Below are positions 56,440-64,000 of a stretch of 64,000 nucleotides of DNA, in pieces. Under the pieces are notes generated by a model, which made no database searches, was not told the DNA's origin, and saw only the letters and a list, made by a program, of their open reading frames with translations. The first letter of the stretch is position 1; every line of letters starts with the position of its first letter. Source of the stretch: Syntrophaceae bacterium UBA2251 (GTDB taxonomy: Bacteria > Desulfobacterota > Syntrophia > Syntrophales > UBA2251); assembly GCA_002347815.1 (NCBI GenBank), contig DDXV01000062.1:1-64000 (forward strand). The letters run 5' to 3'. The position numbers and the translations under genes were made by a program.

Positions 56440-56817
56440 TTAACCGGCCAGAAAATACTTCGTGTAGGGGTTGGCGTAAAGAAGTACCAGTGAAACGACC
56501 AAGGCGTAAATCGCGATCGATTCCGCCATGGCCATACCGACCAGCATCACCATCATGATTTTTCCCTGAACGCCGGGGTTTCTTCCGACCGCTTCACAAG
56601 CCCCGCTCGCCGCCCGGCCGATTCCGGCGCCGACGCCGATGGCGCCCAGACCGATGGCCAACCCTGCACCGACCATCGCACCAACGGAAAAGATGACCTT
56701 CGCATACGAATCACCCGCTGGAATGGCTTCCGCCGCGAACACAACCGGTGAAGACACCAACACGGCTGCGACCGTCGTGAAGAACGTCAATAAACTTTTC
56801 CCGAATTTCCTTAACAT
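56440..56817 (-). CDS. atpE: F-type ATP synthase subunit c
   Basis: A 125-residue c-subunit. A signal-peptide-like N-terminus (SLLTFFTTVAAVLVSSPVVFA) of about 28 residues precedes the two-helix hairpin, a form known in several Gram-negative anaerobes. Helix one is glycine-rich (GAGLAIGLGAIGVGAGIG); helix two has the proton-binding glutamate in MAMAESIAIYALV. The sodium-ligand glutamine of Na+-type subunits is absent (Ile there), so it is probably proton-coupled. No other ATP synthase gene lies nearby. A strong AAAGGAGATAGG site precedes the ATG. Confidence 0.93.
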   Translation of the reverse strand: MLRKFGKSLLTFFTTVAAVLVSSPVVFAAEAIPAGDSYAKVIFSVGAMVGAGLAIGLGAIGVGAGIGRAASGACEAVGRNPGVQGKIMMVMLVGMAMAESIAIYALVVSLVLLYANPYTKYFLAG

Positions 56818-57123
56818 TTTCCTATCTCCTTTCCGAAATAATGTTTTTGCCTTCCGACCGATACCATAGTCTGAAGGTCCGGTACAGAAGAATTCGCTTC
56901 CGCAAACGTTGCGAGCCTAACGCAAAATGCATGCCGCCCATGGCGCCCGCCGAGGAATCTCCGTCAAATGTAAGCAATGATTGATCAATTATTTTCCGAG
57001 ACATCGCTCTTGCGAATCGATCCGCCGTCCGGGCTTGAACGTTCCTTTAAACCCGTCCCGACCGTTGAACGAAAAGTAAAAGGGCGTGGTGGACCGGGAG
57101 GGTGAGAGACGCCATCTTTTCTA

Positions 57124-57152
57124 TTGAAATTTTCCAGCCGCACCGGTACTAT
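57124..57152 (+). promoter_or_regulatory. Putative sigma-70 promoter of the micro-protein/sensor operon
   Basis: TTGAAA at 57124 and TACTAT at 57147 with a 17-base spacer, 39 bases before the ATG at 57192. The remainder of the 56818-57191 gap, between the atpE start and this gene, holds no convincing ORF. Confidence 0.45.
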
Positions 57153-57191
57153 CGGGCGCCCAAAACTTGAATTCCATTAAGAGGTTTAAGA

Positions 57192-57362
57192 ATGCAGGAA
57201 ATCCTGACGGCCGTGACCTATCTGGTTGCGTGGCTGATATGTGAGCGTGTGATCCAGATTGAAAACGGCCTGCTCAAGTTGATCATCTCACTCGCGGCGG
57301 CTGTCGGCGTCTATATCCTGATGGCTTTGAAGGAGCGGAGGGAAAAGAAGGAAGGTGACTGA
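57192..57362 (+). CDS. 56-residue membrane micro-protein
   Basis: Starts MQEILTAVTYLVAWLICE, has a second hydrophobic stretch (LLKLIISLAAAVGVYILMAL) and ends in a basic/acidic tail KERREKKEGD: a small protein with two short helices or a hairpin. The ribosome-binding site AAGAGG lies before the ATG. It sits directly ahead of the sensor kinase gene, 49 bases away and probably co-transcribed. A modulator of the kinase is a reasonable guess only. Confidence 0.6.
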   Translation: MQEILTAVTYLVAWLICERVIQIENGLLKLIISLAAAVGVYILMALKERREKKEGD

Positions 57363-57411
57363 GGAGGACCGGACGCGGTGCGTTCCGGTGAGACTGGGGA
57401 GTCCTGACGTG

Positions 57412-60033
57412 ATGAAACATAAAATGCGCATTTCCATCTGGCTGGCGACGATTGCGGTGATCGTGTTCATCCTGCTGATGACCCTCACGGTGAATCGGGT
57501 ACGGGAAAAAGATGTCGTCGACCAGTTCAGCCTGCAGCAACTCGCCCTGGCCAGGGGCACGGCGGCACGCATCGAAACCCTGTTGGGCAACGTTGAAAAG
57601 AATCTGACCATGCTGTCCCTGCTGCCGAGTGTGCGGATGGTGACCCCCGACGAAACCGTTTCCAGCATGAAGGTCATCCACGAACACCTCGAGGGTAAGG
57701 TGCGCTTCATCGCACGCCTCGATGAGCGGGGCATCTTGCGGTCCGTCTATCCCGACCGGACCTTCGCCGGGCTGCGGGGGGAGCGTTTTGACCGGTACGC
57801 CTTTTTTCACCAGATCCGCAAAACGAGGGGTCCCTTCGTCGGCGAACTGGACCTTTCCGACGACACCCCGCTGTCCCGAACTCTCGGGATGAGTCGCGCT
57901 GTCGTGATCGGCGTGCCCAAGTACCGGTATGGAACCCGGAACCTCTTCACCGGAGTGGTTTTCGCGATCATGCCCCTGGAGACGATGATCGACTTCTTCG
58001 GGAAGGAGCCCAAGGGAAAGCTGGCGCAGGATTCCTGGATCGTCGATCACCAGGGGCGGCTGATCGTCCATCCGGCGGAGGGATTCACCGGGCGCAACGT
58101 GAGCGTCCTCGAAAAGAGGGATGATCGGCATCCGGGTGCGCTCCAGCCCGACATCCTGCGGGGCCGGGCGGGCTATGGGGAATACGTCCTGAGTGAAGAA
58201 GGCGGTTCCGGGGAACGGAAGATTGTCGCCTACGCCCCGATGCGCATCGGTCCGCGGGCCTGGTTCATGGTGGTCAGCACCCCTTACAACCGCGTTATCT
58301 CCGTCGTCAGACGCGCCTTCCTCAACGTCATGATGGGCGTGGCCGGCGTGATCATCGCCGTGATCATCGCCAGCATCTCCATCGATTATGCGGAGCGGCG
58401 GCACCTTCAGATGAAGGCGAAGCTCAAACTGCTCCAGGAACGGAGCGAATGGCAGGAGCAGCTCGTCCGGGAAAAGCGGACCGTGGAGGGGATCATCGAA
58501 GGCCTGCCCATTCCCGCCTTCGTCATCGACCGGGAACACAAGATCATCCTCTGGAACAAGGCTTGTACGGAGCTGACCGGGTTCAGCGCGCAAACGATGA
58601 TCGGCACCGATCGGCACTACGCGCCCTTTTATACCCGGAAACGCCCCCTGATCGCGGACCTCATCATCGACGGAGACATCGAGAATCTGGAGAAATACTA
58701 CGGGACGAAGAAAATCAGGAAATCGTCCACCGTCGAGGGGGCCTACGAGGCCCGGGACTTTTTCCAGTTGACGGACGGGAGAAGTCACCATCTGTACTTC
58801 CTCGCCGCGCCGATTCACGACGAAAAGGGCGAGGTCATCGCCGCCATCGAAACCCTGCAGGATCATACGCGGGAGGAGGAAATGTCCCGCAGCATCAAGG
58901 AGTACGCCGAAACGCTTCAGGTCGAACTTACGGAAAACATCAATTTGCGCACGCAGATCGAATCCCTGAACAACTACCTCCAGTCCATCCTGGAAAGCTC
59001 CCCGGACAAGCTCTACGACATGTCCGGCGACGGGATCGTCAATTACATCAGCCATGATTTTGCCCGCGGGGGCGGCGTGACGTCTGGACCCGTGAAAGGC
59101 CGCCACTTTACCGAGTTCATGGACCCCGAGCTCCGTGAATTCATGATGCAGCGCTGGGAAGAGGGAAGGCGGGGCAACTTCACGCCCTACGAAATCGAGG
59201 TCACCGCAGGGGACGGGTCGCGACGCAACCTCCTGATCACCACGCGTCCCCTCAAGGGCACGGATCGGTTCGTCGTGTCTCAGCGCGACATCACCGAATT
59301 CAAGAACCTGGAAAAGAAGTATTATGAAAGCCAGAAACTGGCGGCGGTCGGTCAATTGTCGGCGGGCATCGCGCACGAGATTCGCAATCCGCTTTCATCC
59401 ATCAAGATGAGCCTGCAAATCCTGGAGAAGCGCCTGCAGCCGCAGGGAAACGATCAGAAACGGTTCCGCATCGCCCAGAAGGAGGTCGAGCACCTCGAAC
59501 ATCTGGTCAACGATGTGCTGATCTTCGCAAAACCCTCCGAACCCCGCAAGGAGCGGTACGACGTTTGCCGGATTCTCGAAGAAACCCTGGCCATGGCGGA
59601 AAAGGGGATCACCGAGAAGGCGGTTCGTGTCGCCACCGCCTACGACGAGGCCGCGCCCCCGGTTCTGGTGGATCCGGCCATGCTCGAACAGGCCTTCCTG
59701 AACCTCATCCGAAACGGGATCGACGCCATGGAGGACAACGGCACGCTGACCCTCCGCACGAGGTATGCCGCCGGAGCGCTGCCCGCGGTCGAAATCGAAA
59801 TTCGGGACGAGGGGTGCGGGATCAGCCCGGAGGACATGCCGCACCTGTTCAACCCTTTCTTCACAAAGAAAAAATACGGGACGGGATTGGGGCTGACGCA
59901 GGTCAAGAAAATCATCGAACTGCATCAGGGCACCATTGAAATCCAGAGCAGGCCGGGCGAGGGGACGCGCGTGGTCATTACGCTGCCCGTTCCGCAGGCG
60001 CTCGCGGACAGCCCCTTGGCCTCGCCGGCATGA
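57412..60033 (+). CDS. Membrane sensor histidine kinase, Cache-PAS, NtrB-like
   Basis: An 873-residue kinase. The first transmembrane helix lies at residues ~6-27, a periplasmic double-Cache domain to ~290, and the second helix at ~300-322. Two PAS-like domains follow (the first near residue 350 with GLPIPAFVIDREHK; the second near 510-620). HisKA has the phospho-acceptor His655 in IAHEIRNPLSS, and the ATPase domain carries NLIRNGIDAM, DEGCGISPED and GTGLGLTQV. The ATG at 57412 is preferred; an in-frame GTG at 57355 overlaps the previous stop. It pairs with the NtrC-type regulator 44 bases downstream and would sense a small ligand. Confidence 0.9.
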   Translation: MKHKMRISIWLATIAVIVFILLMTLTVNRVREKDVVDQFSLQQLALARGTAARIETLLGNVEKNLTMLSLLPSVRMVTPDETVSSMKVIHEHLEGKVRFIARLDERGILRSVYPDRTFAGLRGERFDRYAFFHQIRKTRGPFVGELDLSDDTPLSRTLGMSRAVVIGVPKYRYGTRNLFTGVVFAIMPLETMIDFFGKEPKGKLAQDSWIVDHQGRLIVHPAEGFTGRNVSVLEKRDDRHPGALQPDILRGRAGYGEYVLSEEGGSGERKIVAYAPMRIGPRAWFMVVSTPYNRVISVVRRAFLNVMMGVAGVIIAVIIASISIDYAERRHLQMKAKLKLLQERSEWQEQLVREKRTVEGIIEGLPIPAFVIDREHKIILWNKACTELTGFSAQTMIGTDRHYAPFYTRKRPLIADLIIDGDIENLEKYYGTKKIRKSSTVEGAYEARDFFQLTDGRSHHLYFLAAPIHDEKGEVIAAIETLQDHTREEEMSRSIKEYAETLQVELTENINLRTQIESLNNYLQSILESSPDKLYDMSGDGIVNYISHDFARGGGVTSGPVKGRHFTEFMDPELREFMMQRWEEGRRGNFTPYEIEVTAGDGSRRNLLITTRPLKGTDRFVVSQRDITEFKNLEKKYYESQKLAAVGQLSAGIAHEIRNPLSSIKMSLQILEKRLQPQGNDQKRFRIAQKEVEHLEHLVNDVLIFAKPSEPRKERYDVCRILEETLAMAEKGITEKAVRVATAYDEAAPPVLVDPAMLEQAFLNLIRNGIDAMEDNGTLTLRTRYAAGALPAVEIEIRDEGCGISPEDMPHLFNPFFTKKKYGTGLGLTQVKKIIELHQGTIEIQSRPGEGTRVVITLPVPQALADSPLASPA

Positions 60034-60077
60034 GGATGACGTCGCGCCCCCGGATCATGGACCATGAGGAGTGAGGA

Positions 60078-61460
60078 ATGCCGAAAATTCTCGTAATTGA
60101 CGACGACCGCTCGATCTGTGAAACCCTCGATCTGTACCTCACCGAAGAGGGGTACGAGGTCAAGACCGCCCTCACGGGAACCGAAGGGCTGAACGCCTTT
60201 GTCGAGACCGTTCCGGACCTCGTTATCCTCGACATCCGTCTTCCGGACATCGACGGCTTTACCGTGCTCGAGGACCTGCGCGAGGAGGATGAAAACGTCA
60301 AGGTGATCATGATCACCGCGTTTCACGACATGGAAACCACCATCAAGGCCATGAAGGGCGGGGCGTTCGACTACATCCACAAGCCGGTCAACGTGGATGA
60401 ACTGGACATGGCCATCCGAAAGGCGCTCAAGGCGCGCGAGATGGAGCGGAAGATCGACGGCCTGCTCATGGAGCCGTCGCGCCAGTTCAAGGTCGGCGAC
60501 ATCATCGGGACGGGCCGCGAGATGCGCGAGATTTTCAAGACGGTCGGCGTCGTTTCCCAGAGCCGCACGACGGTCCTGATCCAAGGCGAAAGCGGCACCG
60601 GCAAGGAGCTGATCGCCAAGGTGATTCACAACAACACCTCGCCCGATGAACCCTACATCGCCGTCAACTGCTCCGCCATCGTCGAAACCCTGCTCGAATC
60701 GGAGCTGTTCGGTCATGAAAAGGGGTCGTTCACCGGCGCGATCGCCCGAAAACTGGGGAAGTTCGAACTCGCCCGGTCCGGAACGGTGTTCCTGGACGAG
60801 ATCAGCGAGATGTCGGTCAACCTCCAGGCGAAACTCCTGCGCGTGTTGCAGGAGATGGAGTTCGAGCGTGTGGGCGGCAAGGACCGGGTCCGTGTCAATG
60901 CGCGCATCGTGACCGCGACGAACAAGGATTTGAAGGCGCTGGTCCAGGAGGGCAAGTTCCGCGACGATCTTTTCTATCGCCTCAACATCGTTTCCATCCA
61001 CATCCCTCCGCTTCGGGAACGGCGCGATGACATTGCGCCCCTGATCGAATATCTGCTGACGAAAATCAACCGGGATCTGCACAAGCGCGTGATCGGCGTG
61101 TCGGATGAAATGATGGCGGTTTTTTTGAAGTATCCCTGGCCCGGCAACATCCGGGAGCTCGAGAATCTCCTGATCCGTGCCGTCGTGGTCGCCAAGGGAC
61201 AGGTCCTGGGCCGGTCCGACTTCCCGGAGCTCGAGGAGGATCTCGCCGCCGGCAAGGGGACCCCCGATGTCGTGCCGGCGGCGGGCGCCTCCGGGCAGCG
61301 ATTGATGACCCTGGACGAGGTCGAGGAACAGTACATCCGGAAGATCATTTCCGAGTATGGGGACCGAACCAAGGGGGAACTGTGCGAGATTCTCGGGATC
61401 TCCCGCCCGACGTTCGAACGCAAGCTGGAAAAGTACAAATTGCACTTCGAGCGGGAATGA
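60078..61460 (+). CDS. Sigma-54-dependent response regulator (NtrC family)
   Basis: A 460-residue regulator: receiver domain with acceptor Asp52 (VILDIRLPDIDG), AAA+ domain with Walker A GESGTGKE near residue 174 and a Fis-type helix-turn-helix at the end (GELCEILGISRPTFERKL). The sigma-54 contact loop is GSFTGA instead of the usual GAFTGA. It activates sigma-54 promoters when phosphorylated by the kinase encoded upstream. Targets are unknown; no clear -24/-12 site was found by eye in this window. An AGGAGTGAGG site precedes the ATG. Confidence 0.94.
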   Translation: MPKILVIDDDRSICETLDLYLTEEGYEVKTALTGTEGLNAFVETVPDLVILDIRLPDIDGFTVLEDLREEDENVKVIMITAFHDMETTIKAMKGGAFDYIHKPVNVDELDMAIRKALKAREMERKIDGLLMEPSRQFKVGDIIGTGREMREIFKTVGVVSQSRTTVLIQGESGTGKELIAKVIHNNTSPDEPYIAVNCSAIVETLLESELFGHEKGSFTGAIARKLGKFELARSGTVFLDEISEMSVNLQAKLLRVLQEMEFERVGGKDRVRVNARIVTATNKDLKALVQEGKFRDDLFYRLNIVSIHIPPLRERRDDIAPLIEYLLTKINRDLHKRVIGVSDEMMAVFLKYPWPGNIRELENLLIRAVVVAKGQVLGRSDFPELEEDLAAGKGTPDVVPAAGASGQRLMTLDEVEEQYIRKIISEYGDRTKGELCEILGISRPTFERKLEKYKLHFERE

Positions 61461-61485
61461 TCCGCGATCCGATTCCTTCGACACG

Positions 61486-62088
61486 ATGAAGATAACCCGC
61501 GCATCCTTCGTCAAGACGGCCACCCGGCCCGACCAGTACCCCCCCGCCGTGAACCCGGAGTTGGCCGTGGCCGGCCGATCCAATGTCGGCAAATCCTCCC
61601 TGATCAACGCCCTCCTGAACCGGAAACAGCTCGTCCGGACGAGTCATACGCCGGGACGCACGCAGGCCCTGAATTTCTTTGCCGTCAATGAACGATTTTC
61701 AGTCGTCGATTTTCCCGGTTACGGCTACGCGAAGGTGCCGGAAGCGGTCCGGCGTCAGTGGGGACCGATGGTGGAAACGTACCTCCGGGTGCGCGAAACG
61801 CTCAAGCTGGTCCTTGTCGTGATGGACAGCCGACGGGAGCCGACCCGGGACGATCTCTCCCTGGTCGGGTGGCTCCGGGCCTACCGCCGCCCCTGGCTGC
61901 CGGTCCTGACGAAAATCGACAAGCTGTCCCGGAACGAGGCGCGGCGAGCCGTCCTTCGCTTCCGGGGACCTCTTGACCTCGGTGAAGGGACGGACGCCAT
62001 CGTATTTTCCGCCCGGACGGGGGAGGGACGCGAGCGCCTCTGGACGGCCGTCGAGGATGCCCTCCGGTCCCCCGATCAGGTCCCCTGA
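61486..62088 (+). CDS. engB: Ribosome biogenesis GTP-binding protein EngB/YsxC
   Basis: A 200-residue essential GTPase for 50S ribosome assembly. G1 is GRSNVGKSSL near residue 31, followed by the switch TPGRTQALNFF near 58, G3 DFPGYGYA near 73 and G4 TKIDK near 145. The ATG at 61486 is chosen because it is followed directly by the family start (MKITRASFV); the open frame upstream runs into the regulator gene. The 146 bases after the stop hold a hairpin. Confidence 0.94.
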   Translation: MKITRASFVKTATRPDQYPPAVNPELAVAGRSNVGKSSLINALLNRKQLVRTSHTPGRTQALNFFAVNERFSVVDFPGYGYAKVPEAVRRQWGPMVETYLRVRETLKLVLVVMDSRREPTRDDLSLVGWLRAYRRPWLPVLTKIDKLSRNEARRAVLRFRGPLDLGEGTDAIVFSARTGEGRERLWTAVEDALRSPDQVP

Positions 62089-62178
62089 AGGAAAAGGGGC
62101 GCGCGGGTTTGACACGGATGTTCACGCTTGACAGCCCGGGGAAATCGTGATAACCGCTGCCACGCCGTGAGAACAATC

Positions 62179-62195
62179 ACTGACCGTGGGTCAGT
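62179..62195 (+). terminator. Small hairpin between engB and the HdrA-like gene
   Basis: ACTGACC (62179-62185) pairs with GGTCAGT (62189-62195) over three bases, followed by three T. It may be a weak terminator or an operator. TTGACA boxes at 62109 and 62128 upstream lack a convincing -10 box. Confidence 0.35.
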
Positions 62196-62234
62196 TTTGA
62201 GGATGATCAATAAACATTGCCGAGGAGCAGACAG

Positions 62235-64000
62235 GTGGTAAAAGATAACGAAAAAATCGGTGCCGTGATGGTCGTCGGTTCCGGAATTGCCGGCATTCAG
62301 GCTTCCCTGGATCTCGCCAATTCCGGTATGAAGGTATACCTGGTGGAGAACGGAATCAGCATCGGCGGGGTCATGGCGCAGTTGGACAAGACCTTCCCCA
62401 CCAACGACTGTTCCGCCTGCATCCTCTCCCCGAAGCTCGTGGAGGTCGGCCGGCATCCGAACGTGGAGATCATGACCCGCCGGACCGTGGACTCCGTGAC
62501 CGGCGAGCCGGGCCGCTTCAAGGTCAAGCTTACACGCGCCCCCCGCTTCGTCAACCTGGACAAATGCACGGGGTGCGGCGACTGCGCCAATGTCTGTCCG
62601 GTATCCATCCCGTCGGATTTCAACGAAACGCTCAACGAACGCAAAGCCATCTACCGCCACTTCCCCCAGGCGATTCCGAGCGGATTCGCGATCGACAAAC
62701 GCGGGACTTCCCCCTGCAAGGCCGCCTGCCCCACCCATATCAGCGTCCAGGGGTACGTGGCGCTGATCGCCCAAGGGAAGTTCAAGGAAGCCCTCAAACT
62801 CATCAAGAAGGACAATCCCTTTCCGATCGTCTGCGGCCGCGTCTGCAACCATCCCTGCGAAGAGGCTTGCAAGCGGGGCGATGTCGACGAACCCATCGAC
62901 ATCATGCACCTGAAACGGTTCGTCGCGGATCTCGACCTGAAGGACGAGCACCGCTATCTCCCGGACGTGAAGGAAAAGAACGGCAAGAAGGTGGCCGTGG
63001 TCGGGGCCGGGCCCGCGGGACTCACGGCGGCCTACTATCTGGCCATCGAGGGCTATGCCGTCGAGGTCTTCGAGTCGCTGCCGGTGGCGGGCGGGTGGCT
63101 GGCCGTCGGCATCCCGGAGTACCGTCTGCCGAAGGACGTGCTCAACGCGGAAATCAGGGTCATCGAGGACACGGGCGTGAAGATCCACCTGGGCAAGGCC
63201 GTCGGGAAGGACATCCCCTTCGCCCAGCTCCAGCGGGATTTCGACGCCGTCTTCATCGGGTGCGGCACGGTGAACAGCAGCAAGCTCAACATCCCCGGCG
63301 AGGATATGCAGGGGGTGATCCACGGCGTCGATTACCTAAAGCGCGTGAATCTGGGGGAGAAGGTCTTTCTGGGGGACAAGGTCGCCGTCGTCGGCGGCGG
63401 GAATGTGGCCATGGATGCCGTCCGAACGGCCGTCCGTACTGGATCCAAGGAGGTCTTCATCCTGTACCGGCGCTCCCGTGCGGAGATGCCGGCCGCGCAC
63501 GAGGAGATCGAGGAGGCCCTCGAAGAGGGGATCAAGATGGAGTTCCTCGCGGCGCCCAAGCGCGTCGTCGGCGAGAACGGCAAGGTGACCGGCGTGGAAT
63601 GCACGCGGATGGAACTGGGAGAACCTGACGCCAGCGGCCGTCGCCGTCCCGTCGAGATCAAAGGCTCCGAATTCATCGTCCCCTGCGATGCCCTGATTCC
63701 CGCCATCGGCCAGGAGGCCGACCTCGACTTCGTCACGGCCGAAAGCGGCATCGCCATCAACAAGTGGAAAAATTTCGACGTCGACCCCGTGACATTCGCC
63801 ACGAACGTGCCCGGCGTCTTCGCCGGCGGTGACGTCGTCACCGGTCCGGCTACCGTAGTCAAGGCCGTCTATGCGGGCAAGGAGGCGGCCGTTTCGATCG
63901 ACTGCTATCTCCGCGGCGAGGACGTCAAGGCCGGCCGGGAGCGCGACTGGACCAAAGGCCTGGCGGATCCGGGCGATACGAGCGCGTTCGCGAAGGCGGA
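62235..64000 (+). CDS. HdrA-like / GltD-like flavin oxidoreductase fusion, 3' end outside window
   Basis: At least 588 residues, open to the right edge. The N-terminal part resembles HdrA: FAD loop VVGSGIAGIQASLDLANSG, then TNDCSACILSPKLVEVGRH and a 4Fe-4S motif CTGCGDCANVCPV near residue 112. From about residue 155 it is GltD-like: CKAACPTHISVQGYV and CGRVCNHPCEEACKRG, then a second dinucleotide loop (VAVVGAGPAGLTAAYYLA near 257), the NAD(P)H loop VAVVGGGNVAMDAVR near 385, and an FAD end motif (VFAGGDVV near 530). Such fusions move electrons between NAD(P)H, ferredoxin and disulfide or Hdr partners. Start is GTG with CGAGGAGCAG upstream. Confidence 0.85.
   Translation, partial: MVKDNEKIGAVMVVGSGIAGIQASLDLANSGMKVYLVENGISIGGVMAQLDKTFPTNDCSACILSPKLVEVGRHPNVEIMTRRTVDSVTGEPGRFKVKLTRAPRFVNLDKCTGCGDCANVCPVSIPSDFNETLNERKAIYRHFPQAIPSGFAIDKRGTSPCKAACPTHISVQGYVALIAQGKFKEALKLIKKDNPFPIVCGRVCNHPCEEACKRGDVDEPIDIMHLKRFVADLDLKDEHRYLPDVKEKNGKKVAVVGAGPAGLTAAYYLAIEGYAVEVFESLPVAGGWLAVGIPEYRLPKDVLNAEIRVIEDTGVKIHLGKAVGKDIPFAQLQRDFDAVFIGCGTVNSSKLNIPGEDMQGVIHGVDYLKRVNLGEKVFLGDKVAVVGGGNVAMDAVRTAVRTGSKEVFILYRRSRAEMPAAHEEIEEALEEGIKMEFLAAPKRVVGENGKVTGVECTRMELGEPDASGRRRPVEIKGSEFIVPCDALIPAIGQEADLDFVTAESGIAINKWKNFDVDPVTFATNVPGVFAGGDVVTGPATVVKAVYAGKEAAVSIDCYLRGEDVKAGRERDWTKGLADPGDTSAFAKA

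Noticed and set aside
56440..56817. Sodium-specific ATP synthase c-subunit
   Set aside because: The ES pair is present in helix two, but the glutamine ligand of helix one is isoleucine here.
56822..57004. 60-codon minus-strand frame upstream of atpE
   Set aside because: No conserved pattern and it would occupy the atpE leader; probably chance.

Overview
The window looks like chromosomal DNA of a GC-rich, Gram-negative, strictly anaerobic bacterium, most plausibly a syntrophic or fermentative Desulfobacterota (the old Deltaproteobacteria; a Syntrophales-like lineage would fit). This is inferred from gene content: LPS heptosyltransferase, TRAP transport and sigma-54 two-component regulation, together with indolepyruvate:ferredoxin oxidoreductase, an HdrA-like flavoprotein, a flavodiiron/rubredoxin/rubrerythrin oxygen-defence operon, a VKOR-type disulfide system and ClpS/Aat. 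No plasmid, prophage, CRISPR or intact insertion sequence was seen.

Layout. (1) 1-8.4 kb: a same-strand catabolic cluster: the tail of a UxaA-family dehydratase, LutABC (2-hydroxyacid oxidation), a LarA-type racemase, an FrhB-like flavin/FeS protein and IorAB. Together these could racemise and oxidise a 2-hydroxyacid, possibly an aryl-lactate, and convert the 2-oxoacid to acyl-CoA with ferredoxin reduction. (2) 8.4-15.5 kb: the DNA-repair pair mrfA (helicase) and mrfB (exonuclease), separated by a roughly 3 kb accessory segment. That segment holds a small hypothetical gene, a TPR/beta-barrel gene without its 5' end and a frameshifted FecR-domain gene. It also contains decayed copies of the mrfB start and the mrfA end, so the mrfA-mrfB junction is present twice. 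(3) 15.7-19.8 kb: waaF, a second GT9-like gene and a B12-binding radical SAM gene. (4) 19.8-23.9 kb: the N-degron pathway (aat, clpS, clpA) around a DUF2889 gene. (5) 24-28 kb: a GT25-like gene in a lower-GC patch, a two-domain gamma-glutamylcyclotransferase-like gene, and a DsbC plus VKOR-DsbA pair. (6) 28.3-36.5 kb: oxygen defence, ileS-lspA, TrkH/TrkA potassium uptake and a glutaminyl cyclase. (7) 36.5-41.9 kb, minus strand: L,D-transpeptidase, a dctPQM TRAP transporter and a small membrane protein. (8) 42.1-46.2 kb: hisI-hisG-hisB, a lipoprotein, a strong terminator, then hisA and a HIT protein. (9) 46.2-52.3 kb: yqeY-dnaG-rpoD, tRNA-Met, a zinc-ribbon protein, rnhA and RNase P RNA. (10) 52.4-57 kb, minus strand: ppsA, a Cache sensor without an output domain, and a solitary atpE. 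(11) 57.2-64 kb: a micro membrane protein with an NtrB/NtrC-like pair, engB, and a partial HdrA/GltD-type fusion running off the window.

The most unusual observations are the duplicated mrfA/mrfB junction around a truncated TPR/FecR module, the G8-tract frameshift in the FecR gene, and an RpoD whose -35-recognition helix is strongly altered although several promoters here carry near-consensus -35 boxes. No clearly new molecular system could be shown. The 2-hydroxyacid cluster and the interrupted mrf locus are the best candidates for follow-up.
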